From: Aureispira sp. CCB-E
GTDB taxonomy: Bacteria; Bacteroidota; Bacteroidia; Chitinophagales; Saprospiraceae
NCBI RefSeq assembly: GCF_031326345.1
Contig: NZ_CP133671.1
Span: forward strand, 3,596,001-3,660,000
Direction: 5' to 3'
DNA: 64,000 nt
Made by a program: the position numbers and the translations under genes. Shown here in pieces: positions 24,477 through 33,067 of the stretch; positions within the stretch are counted from its first letter, which is position 1, and every line of letters starts with the position of its first letter. The notes beneath the pieces were generated by a model. It did no database searches. It saw only the letters and a list, made by a program, of their open reading frames with translations, and was not told where the DNA came from.

Positions 24477-25229
24477 ATGAAACATCCAAGAGATCAATTT
24501 TTGACCATTTATGGGCGCAAGCCTGTCTTAGAAATTCTAGAGAATGAGGCCTTAGATATCGCTAAGGTTTTTATTGCTAGAAAAGCAAAAGCTGATATTA
24601 TCAAAAAAATTATAGCAGCTTGTGAGCGAAGAGGAATTGAAGTTTTGCGTTTGGAAGCAGATCAAGTTTCTAGAATGTCTAAGCATCCCAAACAGGATCA
24701 AGGAGTTGCAGCAGATGTTCATACGCCACAAATGGACGATGCGATTCAGTTCTTGGAAGCACACCAAGGAGCAGATTTGACACTCATTGCTTTAGATGGC
24801 ATTACAACTCCAGGCAATGTAGGCATGATTATTCGTTCTTGTACGGCTTTAGGTGTAGATGGCATCATATTGCCAAGAAAGGGTTGTGCAAAGCTCAATT
24901 CATTGGTCATCAAAGCCTCCGCAGGGGTCGTATTTAAGAGTCGTATTCTAAAATGCGAACGCTTGACACCTGTGTTGAAAAAAGCAAAAAGTTTTGGTTA
25001 TTCTATTTATGGTTTGTCGGGAGAAAAAGGAACAAATATTTATAAAGAATCATTAGAGACCAAGGGGATTTTTGTGTTGGGGAATGAAACGGATGGTGTG
25101 TCTCCTCAGACAGAAGCATTAACCAACAAGCACTTGTTTATTCCCATGGCCAATGATGTTGAATCTTTGAACGTTGCTTGCGCTGCAACAGTAGTTGCCT
25201 CTGAAATAATGCGACGAAAAAAACGGTAG
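24477..25229 (+). CDS. TrmH/SpoU-family RNA 2'-O-methyltransferase
   Basis: A 250-residue protein from the ATG at 24477, chosen because it begins the usual MKHPRDQFLTIYGRKPVLEIL start; the open frame continues 22 codons upstream without family features. An N-terminal SpoU substrate-binding domain (about 1-80) is followed by the trefoil-knot SPOUT domain: LIALDGITTPGNVGMIIRSC, LPRKGCAKLNSLVIKASAG, FVLGNETDGVSP and IPMANDVESLNVACAATV. The last three are the SAM-binding motifs, with the motif-2 Glu in LGNE. It methylates a ribose in rRNA or tRNA. The target cannot be told by eye. Confidence 0.85.
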   Translation: MKHPRDQFLTIYGRKPVLEILENEALDIAKVFIARKAKADIIKKIIAACERRGIEVLRLEADQVSRMSKHPKQDQGVAADVHTPQMDDAIQFLEAHQGADLTLIALDGITTPGNVGMIIRSCTALGVDGIILPRKGCAKLNSLVIKASAGVVFKSRILKCERLTPVLKKAKSFGYSIYGLSGEKGTNIYKESLETKGIFVLGNETDGVSPQTEALTNKHLFIPMANDVESLNVACAATVVASEIMRRKKR

Positions 25230-25265
25230 ATTATTAATGAATCATAATCTAAACATAGATTAAAG

Positions 25266-26069
25266 TTAAGGCAAAACCTTGTAAGTAAATAGTTGAGATT
25301 TAACACTATTTGAACTATCTGTGTTGACCCAAAAAATGGGTGTTGCTTCTCCATAGCCTGTCTGGTTATGGTGACCAAAAATTAACTTAAAAGGCACGGA
25401 ATCCATTGGCGGGATAGAGGTGAATACGTCGGATAAAATGGGGGGAGTATAACAAATTTCATGTGTTTTTGCTGCCAGTACCCAGTTAGAAGGTATGCGA
25501 CTTTCTTCTGTTCTTTTCCAGTGAACTGCGATAGGAGTTGTATTATCATTGATAACCCAAACATGATGAATGTATGACTCTGTTGGAGTAGAGTTGCTGA
25601 TATAGCTCGTAGCATTGGAAGGATTGGCTAAGTTCAATCTAAAATATTCCTTGAGTGCTGTTGATTTGTAATGAACTGTTTTTGAGGTGAGTTGTTGGTG
25701 CATGGGGTCGTAAAACTCTATACTTCCCATTCCAACACCGATATTTCCATTAGGTGTGATGGTCAGAGTAACATCAATAGATGTATTCGCAGGAATATTT
25801 AAAGTGCCTGAATTGGAGGTGCTCCCATTTAACTCGTACGTCCATCCTAGAACGGTCTGTTGCTCGATGCGATCCCAATGGATAGTCGCTGCTTGGTTCG
25901 TTCCGTTCGTAACTTCCACTTGCATGATAATAGAATTGTCAGCTAATCCCATTTTTTCAATACTAGTTTCTGAAACGGTAATATTTATAGGATTAGAATT
26001 ATTAGATGTATTACATGCTACCGCTAATAATAGTAATATAAAAGGACTAAAGTTGAATAGTGTTTGCAT
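25266..26069 (-). CDS. Lipoprotein with two Ig-like beta domains, unknown
   Basis: A 267-residue exported lipoprotein. The signal MQTLFNFSPFILLLLAVAC ends in a good lipobox with C19. The mature part is Asn/Thr/Ser-rich and beta-rich. It appears to hold two related domains: one around EVTNGTNQAATIHWDRIEQQ (about 50-70) and one around VINDNTTPIAVHWKRTEESR (about 172-192), each with a hydrophobic-His-Trp strand followed by a region before a GTLNIPANTSIDVTLTI or SIPPMDSVPFKLIFG-like strand. This duplicated architecture resembles adhesion or scaffold Ig folds. Function unknown. It converges on the RNA methyltransferase gene. Confidence 0.6.
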   Translation of the reverse strand: MQTLFNFSPFILLLLAVACNTSNNSNPINITVSETSIEKMGLADNSIIMQVEVTNGTNQAATIHWDRIEQQTVLGWTYELNGSTSNSGTLNIPANTSIDVTLTITPNGNIGVGMGSIEFYDPMHQQLTSKTVHYKSTALKEYFRLNLANPSNATSYISNSTPTESYIHHVWVINDNTTPIAVHWKRTEESRIPSNWVLAAKTHEICYTPPILSDVFTSIPPMDSVPFKLIFGHHNQTGYGEATPIFWVNTDSSNSVKSQLFTYKVLP

Positions 26070-26357
26070 AAGTGTTTTTTTTGGGATAATATTTTGAGAC
26101 CAAACAATCTGCTATATGTTAAGATGAGAAATAGCCAAACAGCGAATATGTATGAAGTTATACAATAATGGTGAAATTTGCAAATTATAGAAGATAAATA
26201 ACAAGCGTTAAAGGATTAGTAAGTAGCTCGTTTTTAAGAATGTAAGGAGAGAGAGCGATTTGCCCAAAACTTGAAAAGCTAAAGAGAAGAGCGCAAATTA
26301 GGTATTCATAATTTGCTGTATTAGATCAATAAGAAAGTATATTTCAGAATATACAAG

Positions 26358-27020
26358 TTAGTCTCGCCACAAATAAGGAAACAAAATAAATGCCAAGGCA
26401 CCTAAGATAACATCAATGCAAAGCAAAATGAGCATATCTTGATAATACGCCGTATCGGTCATCAAACCTATCGCTATTTTTGTTAGGCGCATTAAGGTCA
26501 TTAACATCGGTATAATGACAGGAAAGCTTAGTATAGCCATGAGTGTGGCACTCTGATTGGCTTTGGCAGAAATAGCCGAAATGAATGTAAAGGTAATGGA
26601 AAAACCAATTGCTCCAAGTGCAAGAGTTTGATAAAATAAACTTGGATACTTAACAGGGTTACCAACCACGACTGAAAAAACAGCAAAAGCAAGAAAGGAA
26701 ATAACTAAAAGTAACAATCCGTTGTAGAGCATTTTGGACAAAATAACAGAAGCAGGATTGGATAGAGCATAATAATAGAGTTGCCGACGTGGACTTTCTT
26801 GAACAAAACTTTTTGCAATAGCATTGACAGAGGCAAATAGTACAATAATCCAAAATAAAGCAGCCCAAACTGCTCCACCTACTTCTTGCCCTAATGTGAT
26901 GTAAACGACAAAAACAGTCGATATAACATACAATAAAATGCCGCTAATCGCATATTTTTGGCGAAATTCCAAACGAATTTCTTTTAGTAATAAATGCCTC
27001 GTTTCAGTTAGTATATTCAT
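26358..27020 (-). CDS. ccmB: CcmB-like heme exporter membrane subunit
   Basis: A 220-residue protein, the usual CcmB length, with six membrane helices. Family features are the N-terminal LLLKEIRLEFRQKYAISGILLY, then FWIIVLFASVNAIAKSFVQESPRRQLYYY (cut here from a longer block), GAIGFSITFTFISAISAKANQSATLMAILSFPVIIPML and a C-terminal LWRD. CcmB is a permease of the CcmABC(D) transporter needed for cytochrome c maturation. The other ccm genes are not adjacent: the gene stands alone, with a dispersed repeat upstream and the Ig-like lipoprotein downstream after 288 bases in which I see nothing. Confidence 0.8.
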   Translation of the reverse strand: MNILTETRHLLLKEIRLEFRQKYAISGILLYVISTVFVVYITLGQEVGGAVWAALFWIIVLFASVNAIAKSFVQESPRRQLYYYALSNPASVILSKMLYNGLLLLVISFLAFAVFSVVVGNPVKYPSLFYQTLALGAIGFSITFTFISAISAKANQSATLMAILSFPVIIPMLMTLMRLTKIAIGLMTDTAYYQDMLILLCIDVILGALAFILFPYLWRD

Positions 27021-27083
27021 ATTAGCGCAAAATTAGCATTATTTATTAATTTTGTAATAAGATGACGGATTTATTCTAACCAT

Positions 27084-27265
27084 TACTCCGTTGAAAAATC
27101 GTATTAGTTTATTGCATGAGTGCTTCGCAGTTGATTATTAGTAAGATGTACTTTTGTTGGCTTTTGTGCTAAAAGGTTGATAATCAAGCTAATGCAAGAT
27201 GGTTTTTTATGTTTTTACTTCGTGAGCCTGCGGGTTCGTAAGAAAACTAAAAAAGCAACGGAGTA
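27084..27265. repeat. Family-1-related element, copy E (182 bp, variant ends)
   Basis: Begins TACTCCGTTGA and ends GCAACGGAGTA, a variant of the TAGTTCGTTGA ends of copies A-D. The inside shares only modules with them (ATGAGTGCTTCGCAGTTGAT, TTGATAATCAAGCTAAT, TTTTTACTTCGTGAGCC). It lies between divergent genes, unlike copies A-C. Its first 23 bases recur exactly, inverted, at 50469-50491. Confidence 0.7.
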
Positions 27266-27415
27266 TTATTCTAATAGTAATCTGCTAAAAAATTAGCAAA
27301 CCACTATTGGTAAATGTCAAGGTAGAATAAGAAAGATAGAATTGAATTTTTGATGTTTGTTGAGTGCTACACTCTGTCTAAGAGATTGACACTTGATAGT
27401 CTATTGGAATCTAAA

Positions 27416-29278
27416 ATGGAAGGATATTTTAATATAAAAGTTAAGTTTGTTATTGCGGTATTGTTGGCGGTATTGTTTTATGTAAGCTATCTGTATCTCT
27501 TTAAGGAGCAAACTCCAGATTCATTTGAGTTAACTAGGGATTGTACTACCGCAGAAATAGAAGCAGGAACAACTAAGGCTAATTTGTTATTTGAACGTTA
27601 CTTTGAAGAACGAATACTTCGAGATCCCGAATGGCAAAGTAGGTTGGGCAGAAAAGATAGTAACAACCAGTGGACATCCTTGAGTACAGAACATCTTAAA
27701 ATTGAGCATTCTTACAACCAAGCTATACTCAGTTATTTAGAAGATAGTATTCTAAGAGAAGCTTGCTTGGACGAGGCAACTTTGTTGAGTGCGAGGTTGT
27801 TAAAAGATAAACTCAAAACAGAAATAGAAGCCTATCGTTATCGTTATCATAATTATCCTATTAATGCAATGAATGGTGTGCATCTAAGGATTCCTGCTTT
27901 GTTAATTAATCAGCATGAAATTAATGACTTAAGAGATGCTGAAGCGTATATTAGTAGGGTTGGAAATGTTCCAAAGAAGATTGATGAATTAATAGCGGGT
28001 TTGATTATACGTGAAAAAAAGGGCATTATTTTACCCAAGTTTTTGTTTCCTACGGTATTGGCTTCTATTAACGAGATTATCAAGACGACACCTGATGCGC
28101 CCAATTTAATTATTAAAAAATTTGAGCAAAAAATAGCTTTACTTGATTTAAAAAATGAGCAAAAGACAACTCTAAAACAGCGTTTGTTGGATGCTTTTAA
28201 TCAAAAGTTTATTATTTCTTATCAAAAATTATATCACCATTTAAAAGTTTTGGAAACCAAGGCAAGTGATGGTATAGGTGTTTGGCAATGGGAGGCAGGA
28301 GAACTGTATTATGCCTTCAAGTTAAGAGAGCAAACCACAACTTCTTTAACGGCAGATGAGATTTATAACTTAGGGATAGAAGAAGTCGCTCGAATTCATG
28401 AAGAGATGCGGGCGATTATCAAAAAACTAAATTACAAAGGCGATCTGCAAGCGTTTTTCAGCTTTTTACGTAGTGATCCCCAATTTTATTACCCTAATAC
28501 AGACAAAGGAAGAAATGACTACTTAAAAAATGTAAGAAAAATTATTGATTCAATGATTGTGCAATTGGATACTTGGTTTATTTCTAAGCCAAACAAAGAT
28601 GTTGTTGTTCGGTCTATAGAATCCTTTAGAGAGTCGACATTTACAACTTTTTATAAGACCTCTGTATTGGGAAGTAATGCACCTGGGGTTTGTTACGTAA
28701 ATACTAGAGATATGGGGGATTTGCCTAAATATGAAATGGATGTTAGTGTCTACCATGAAGCTATACCTGGACACCATTTGCAAATTTCTATAGAGGAGTC
28801 TTTATCTGATTTGCCACAATTTCGTCGTTTAGAGGATTCTTATACCGCATATATTGAGGGGTGGGGCATGTATGCAGAATACTTACCCAAAGAAATGGGA
28901 GCCTATCAAGATGCTTACTCGGATTTTGGTCGATTGGTTTGGGAGTTGTGGAGGGCTTGCCGATTGGTAGTAGATGTAGGGATTCATCACAAAAAATGGA
29001 CAAGAAATCAAGCGATTGATTATTATAAAGAGAATACTCCTAATCAGGTATCTACTTGTGAAAAAATGGTGGAACGACATATTGTTTTGCCTGGGCAAGC
29101 GGTAACTTACAAAGTAGGAATGATTACTATTTTGGAATTGAGGAAATATGCAGAGACAGCGTTAGGAGATCAATTTGATATACGAGAATTTCACGAAGTT
29201 TTATTGACAAATGGAAAGGTGCCATTGGATATTCTGCAAGATCTGGTTGAGGAATACGTCCAATCTAAAAAAGACTAG
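27416..29278 (+). CDS. DUF885 family metallopeptidase-like protein, membrane anchored
   Basis: A 621-residue protein from the ATG at 27416, chosen because it starts a clean N-terminal anchor (MEGYFNIKVKFVIAVLLAVL); the open frame extends 22 codons upstream to 27350 without obvious meaning. The DUF885 family is a gluzincin-like group. The metal motif HEAIPGHH lies near residue 447, and a probable third ligand is the Glu of YIEGWGMYAEYL near 480. Preceding family blocks include GVWQWEAGELYYAFKLRE and PGVCYVNTRDM. The one N-terminal helix suggests a periplasmic or surface-facing enzyme. Substrate unknown. It ends just before a family-1 repeat. Confidence 0.8.
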   Translation: MEGYFNIKVKFVIAVLLAVLFYVSYLYLFKEQTPDSFELTRDCTTAEIEAGTTKANLLFERYFEERILRDPEWQSRLGRKDSNNQWTSLSTEHLKIEHSYNQAILSYLEDSILREACLDEATLLSARLLKDKLKTEIEAYRYRYHNYPINAMNGVHLRIPALLINQHEINDLRDAEAYISRVGNVPKKIDELIAGLIIREKKGIILPKFLFPTVLASINEIIKTTPDAPNLIIKKFEQKIALLDLKNEQKTTLKQRLLDAFNQKFIISYQKLYHHLKVLETKASDGIGVWQWEAGELYYAFKLREQTTTSLTADEIYNLGIEEVARIHEEMRAIIKKLNYKGDLQAFFSFLRSDPQFYYPNTDKGRNDYLKNVRKIIDSMIVQLDTWFISKPNKDVVVRSIESFRESTFTTFYKTSVLGSNAPGVCYVNTRDMGDLPKYEMDVSVYHEAIPGHHLQISIEESLSDLPQFRRLEDSYTAYIEGWGMYAEYLPKEMGAYQDAYSDFGRLVWELWRACRLVVDVGIHHKKWTRNQAIDYYKENTPNQVSTCEKMVERHIVLPGQAVTYKVGMITILELRKYAETALGDQFDIREFHEVLLTNGKVPLDILQDLVEEYVQSKKD

Positions 29279-29291
29279 TAATTGATATTAG

Positions 29292-29465
29292 TAGTTCGTT
29301 GATTTTTTACTTTTTTAGCTCGCTACGCTCGTGAGATCGCAAGCTTAGTTACCAAAAAGATAAAAAAGCACATTTATATTAGTTTGATAATCAAAATTTT
29401 AACACAAAATGCGATAAAATCATAACTTATTAATTATCAAACTAATAAAGTTTTTCAACGAACTA
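29292..29465 (+). repeat. Family-1 dispersed element, copy B (174 bp)
   Basis: The simplest copy. Ends TAGTTCGTTGA / TCAACGAACTA. The left half is nearly identical to copy A. The right half is a hairpin with arms ATTAGTTTGATAATCAA and TTAATTATCAAACTAAT (one mismatch). It lies between convergent genes, 13 bases after the DUF885 stop codon. Confidence 0.85.
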
Positions 29466-29516
29466 TTGTGATATAGTAATCAGTTATGTTGTTACTTCAT
29501 GGATAACTCCTATGTT

Positions 29517-30314
29517 TTAATATTGAACGGTTATCGCTTGAGGAATATTATGGGCTATTTTTTGAGCTAAAGCAAAGTTATCTGAAGTATGTGTTTTTTT
29601 CTCTATCTGCAAATTGACACTATCTAATAACATTGCTACATCTATTTCTAGTGCTATGACTTCTGCTGATTCTGTTAACGTTTTTTGGATAGGTAAATCA
29701 ATGCTTTGTAATAAAGTATTGCTACCGATTCGAAAGTCAAAAGATTCATTTTCATTGGGAATACCATCCCCATTTCGATCTACTTTCCCAACCATTTTTA
29801 GAAAAATATAACCTTCGTTTAAACTTAGATGCATGGTATCAGGAGACTGTAAGGCAAGAGGATGGGAAGCATCTGTCAAGTAGTTTGTTATCAGAGCATT
29901 GGCAGCTGGATCAACTCCTACGTTGAACTGAAGTTGTTCATACGTTTCTAAAAAAGCAGTTCCTATGGGGATGTGAGTATTCGTCTTTTTTACCAGTGGA
30001 TATAAATTATTAACCTCTATAGACGTTTGATCAGATCGTACTAATTTGATTTGAGAAATATAGAATTGAAGCTCCTTAAAGGCAGTTTTATGACCATTTA
30101 TGGTATAAATTCGATTGATTTCAAAAGGAAGATTGCCCATTTTAAAATCAAATTCGATGGCCAAGGTAGGGTAAACACAATCATTGCTAGCTAACTGCGC
30201 ATTAGAATCATAGTTAACGGCTTTTGGATCAATACACCCAACGCGCTCTGCACAACTTTGTAAGCTTAGAATAGCACATAATGCATAAAAAAAGAAATGT
30301 TTTTGAAGGAACAT
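29517..30314 (-). CDS. MbnP-like lipoprotein
   Basis: The start is placed at the ATG at 30314, which gives the lipoprotein signal MFLQKHFFFYALCAILSLQSC; the longer frame adds 26 codons of no clear origin. The 265-residue product has a short Cys-containing start (CAERVGCIDPKAVNYDSNAQ, a motif seen in many Bacteroidota surface proteins). It then has the MbnP-type domain: TLAIEFDFKMGNLPFEINRIY, FKELQFYISQIKLV, YPLVKK, LQFNVGVDPAANA and NEGYIFLKMVGKVDRNGDG. MbnP proteins bind copper or accompany MbnH-type heme proteins, but no MbnH gene is adjacent. The NGDGIPNE segment looks like a Ca2+-binding loop. Confidence 0.7.
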   Translation of the reverse strand: MFLQKHFFFYALCAILSLQSCAERVGCIDPKAVNYDSNAQLASNDCVYPTLAIEFDFKMGNLPFEINRIYTINGHKTAFKELQFYISQIKLVRSDQTSIEVNNLYPLVKKTNTHIPIGTAFLETYEQLQFNVGVDPAANALITNYLTDASHPLALQSPDTMHLSLNEGYIFLKMVGKVDRNGDGIPNENESFDFRIGSNTLLQSIDLPIQKTLTESAEVIALEIDVAMLLDSVNLQIEKKTHTSDNFALAQKIAHNIPQAITVQY

Positions 30315-30632
30315 AATTCGTAGATTTTGGTAAGCATTCTTAATTAAGTTGGGAATCAAAGATCCTAAAGTATTCCGAATATACAACTTCAAATTTGAAT
30401 ATTAAACTATCAATTTAGATAAAAAAAGCATCAACCATCCACTCAAATTGTTGTTGTAAGGGTGAGAATCAACACAAATAAGTATTAAAAATTGATCTTA
30501 CTACTGAATTTTAGAGTACTGAAGTGGAATTGTTGAAATAAAGTGCAAATTCATTATAAAAATCACTTAGACTTATCTATATTTGGCGTTGTTTCAAAAA
30601 ATATTGAAAGTTTTAAAAATAAATACAATTTT
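30315..30632. other. 318-base divergent intergenic region
   Basis: Shared upstream region of the MbnP-like gene and etfB. The frame before the etfB ATG stays open for 30 codons from 30543 but has no family features. I see no clear promoter box or structure. Confidence 0.4.
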
Positions 30633-31373
30633 ATGAAATTATTAGTTTGTGTAAGCCAGACGCCAGATACAACTACTAAGATCAAGTTCACTAATGGTGA
30701 TACAGAATTTGATACAAATGGTGTTCAGTTTATAATGAACCCATACGATGAGTGGTATGCATTGGTACGTGCTTTGGAGTTGAAAGAGCAAGTAGGTGGT
30801 TCTGTGACCTTGTTTCACGTAGGACCAAAAGCCAATGAAACAGTTATTCGTAAAGGATTGGCAATTGGTGCAGATAGTGCTGTACGTGTAGACGCAGAAG
30901 CAAGTAGTGCTCTATTTACAGCTAAGCAAATAGCTGAGTATGCAAAAGCAGAAGGTTTTGATATGGTTTTGTTAGGTAAAGAAACCATCGACTACAATGG
31001 TTCTGAAGTAGGAGCTATGGTAGCAGAGCTTTTGGATATGCCATTTATCTCTTATGGTACCAAGATGGATGTGGCAGGAACAACTGCAACTATTAATCGT
31101 GATATAGAAGGAGGAGAAGAAACGGTTGAAGTAGAAGCTCCTTTTGTATTGAGTTGTGCTAAAGGTATGGCAGAGCAACGTATTCCAAACATGCGTGGCA
31201 TTATGATGGCAAAGCGTAAGCCAATTACAGTAATCCCAGCTGTTGAAGCTGCTGATTTGGCTACTGTAGTTAAATACGACTACCCAGCAGAGAAAACTGG
31301 GGTGAAACTAATTGATCCAGAGAACATGGAGGAGTTAGTGAATTTATTACATAACGAAGCAAAAGTGATTTAA
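30633..31373 (+). CDS. etfB: Electron transfer flavoprotein beta subunit
   Basis: A 246-residue protein from the ATG at 30633, where the family start MKLLVCVSQTPDTTTKIKF begins. ETF beta features are FIMNPYDEWYALVRALELKE, the AMP-binding region LGKETIDYNGSEVGAMVAE (about 116-134) and the signature EAPFVLSCAKGMAEQRIPN (about 173-191) followed by MRGIMMAKRKP. With the alpha subunit encoded 4 bases later it carries electrons from acyl-CoA dehydrogenases to ETF:quinone oxidoreductase. It fits with the acyl-CoA carboxylase in the same window. The gene has the GC-richer codon use of highly expressed genes. Confidence 0.92.
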   Translation: MKLLVCVSQTPDTTTKIKFTNGDTEFDTNGVQFIMNPYDEWYALVRALELKEQVGGSVTLFHVGPKANETVIRKGLAIGADSAVRVDAEASSALFTAKQIAEYAKAEGFDMVLLGKETIDYNGSEVGAMVAELLDMPFISYGTKMDVAGTTATINRDIEGGEETVEVEAPFVLSCAKGMAEQRIPNMRGIMMAKRKPITVIPAVEAADLATVVKYDYPAEKTGVKLIDPENMEELVNLLHNEAKVI

Positions 31374-31377
31374 TAAT

Positions 31378-32331
31378 ATGGCTGTTTTAGTATTTGCAGA
31401 GAGCTTAACGGGCTCTATCAAAAAAGCTGCTTTAGAGGCAGTAACTTATGGCAATTTGGCGGCACAAGCGTTGGGTACAGAATGTATCGCTTTGACAATC
31501 GGAACAGCTGAAGGTGCTGACAAGTTGGGACAATATGGCGCATCAAAAGTATACAATGTTGCTGCTTCAGATGATTTTGATTCTCAAGTATATGCTGCTA
31601 TTATCAGCAAAGCTGCTGAGCAACTAGGTGCAGATTGTGTTGTTTTTGCACATTCTTCTTCTGGTAAATCGTTGGCTGGTCGTGTGGCAGTTCGTATGGA
31701 AGCAGGGATGGCATCTGCTGTTATTAGCGTACCTACTGCTGGAAACTTCTCTGTTCAAAAAGGAGTATTCTCTGGTAAAGGTTTTGCTACTTACGAAATC
31801 AAGTCAACTAACAAAGTATTGACTATTGCTCCGAATACTTTCCGTCCAGAGGCAAGTGGAAGCGATGTAGCAGTAGAAACATTGGCTATTGAGGCTCCTG
31901 CGGCACGTGTAAAAGTGAAAGAACAATCTACTGTAGAAGGTATTGTGCCATTGCCAGAGGCTGAATTAGTAGTTTCTGCTGGTCGTGGTATGAAAGGTCC
32001 TGAAAACTGGGGTATGATTGAAGAAATGGCTGATATCTTGGGCGCAACAACAGCTTGTTCTCGTCCTGTAGCAGATGTACACTGGCGTCCTCACCACGAG
32101 CACGTTGGTCAAACAGGTGTTGCGATTCGTCCAACGTTGTACATTGCAGTAGGTATTTCTGGTGCTATCCAACATTTGGCGGGTGTCAATCAATCTAAAG
32201 TGATTGTTGTAATCAACAAAGATCCTGAGGCTCCTTTCTTCAAGGCGGCAGATTATGGTGTTGTTGGCGATTTATTCGAGGTTGTTCCTCGTTTGAATGA
32301 GGCTTTGAAAAAGTTCAAATCTCAAAACTAA
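31378..32331 (+). CDS. etfA: Electron transfer flavoprotein alpha subunit
   Basis: A 317-residue protein. The N-terminal domain (about 1-185) resembles the beta subunit. The C-terminal FAD-binding domain contains SAGRGMKGPENWGMIEEMAD (about 201-220), TTACSRPVADVHWRPHHEHV, GQTGVAIRPTLYIAVGISGA and VVINKDPEAPFFKAADYGVV. The start is 4 bases after etfB, so the two are one operon and form the heterodimer. A terminator follows. Confidence 0.92.
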   Translation: MAVLVFAESLTGSIKKAALEAVTYGNLAAQALGTECIALTIGTAEGADKLGQYGASKVYNVAASDDFDSQVYAAIISKAAEQLGADCVVFAHSSSGKSLAGRVAVRMEAGMASAVISVPTAGNFSVQKGVFSGKGFATYEIKSTNKVLTIAPNTFRPEASGSDVAVETLAIEAPAARVKVKEQSTVEGIVPLPEAELVVSAGRGMKGPENWGMIEEMADILGATTACSRPVADVHWRPHHEHVGQTGVAIRPTLYIAVGISGAIQHLAGVNQSKVIVVINKDPEAPFFKAADYGVVGDLFEVVPRLNEALKKFKSQN

Positions 32332-32356
32332 TTAAGGTAAAATAGAAGGTTGTAAG

Positions 32357-32377
32357 AACACTAAATGGAGTGTTTTT
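32357..32377 (+). terminator. Short terminator-like hairpin after etfA
   Basis: 6-bp stem AACACT / AGTGTT with loop AAATGG and TTTT. It is probably backed up by the stronger hairpin at 32413. Confidence 0.5.
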
Positions 32378-32412
32378 ATGACTATATAGATATAACAACC
32401 TGTAATTACTTG

Positions 32413-32452
32413 GCGCAGTGCTCTTTGTTGAGTATTGCGCTTTTTATTTTTT
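32413..32452 (+). terminator. Strong intrinsic terminator of the etf operon
   Basis: 11-bp stem GCGCAGTGCTC / GAGTATTGCGC (with G-U pairs) and loop TTTGTT, followed by TTTTTATTTTTT. It overlaps the upstream, TTG-initiated form of the next frame, which is why that gene is started at 32507. Confidence 0.85.
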
Positions 32453-32506
32453 ACAATCGTTAGCAGCGTTGTTATTATTTTTAATGACTCTTTTAACCCA
32501 ATTGCA

Positions 32507-33040
32507 ATGAATAATTTAGTCTTGGATGACGATGGTGAAATGAATCCTAATAAGGAAGGTAGTGTCTTTACATTTGTTATGCTTGTTATTGGTTTATTTA
32601 TAACGCTTATTTTTGGCGAGACAGATTGGTTGAATGCATTTATAGGTGCTAGTCTTTTGCTAATAAATGGTTTTTTGCTTTATTTTGATCGAAGAAAAGG
32701 GATTATTTTTTTGGGGCTTATAGCAATTGCTGCCAGTTTAAATCGAGTAGATTTTCTACCTTTTGACCTGATTGTTTTTATCACAGTAGATATTATTAGC
32801 GTACTTATCTTTTTGGGTTCTTATGTGTTGACCAATGAGAAGATTTTCTTAGATTATTTGGAGGAAAAAAGAAGCCTAGAGTCCAAACTTGTTAAGCCTT
32901 CCTCTAATATGGAGTTTTTCAAAAAAAGATTTAAAAATAAATCTACAGACGAACTACTCGAAATAATTGCCAATCCGAGCCTTGTTGAAGCTGCTAAAAG
33001 AGCGGCAAAAGAATTACTAGAGCAAAAAAAAGAGAGCTAA
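32507..33040 (+). CDS. Small multi-pass membrane protein, unknown
   Basis: A 177-residue protein from the ATG at 32507; the open frame runs upstream to a TTG at 32435, but that codon lies inside the etf terminator. It has three or four membrane helices between about residues 20 and 108 (FTFVMLVIGLFITLIFG, FIGASLLLINGFLLYF, GIIFLGLIAIAASL, IVFITVDIISVLIFLGSYVL). A charged cytoplasmic helical tail (FFKKRFKNKSTDELLEIIAN...AAKELLEQKKES) follows. No family is recognised. The ICMT-like gene follows after 27 bases, suggesting co-transcription. Confidence 0.65.
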   Translation: MNNLVLDDDGEMNPNKEGSVFTFVMLVIGLFITLIFGETDWLNAFIGASLLLINGFLLYFDRRKGIIFLGLIAIAASLNRVDFLPFDLIVFITVDIISVLIFLGSYVLTNEKIFLDYLEEKRSLESKLVKPSSNMEFFKKRFKNKSTDELLEIIANPSLVEAAKRAAKELLEQKKES

Positions 33041-33067
33041 AAGAAAAGTCTTACAAAAATATTATTC

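Noticed and set aside
32435-32506. Upstream TTG-initiated extension of the membrane protein at 32507
   Set aside because: The TTG lies inside the etf operon terminator; the ATG at 32507 is the better start.
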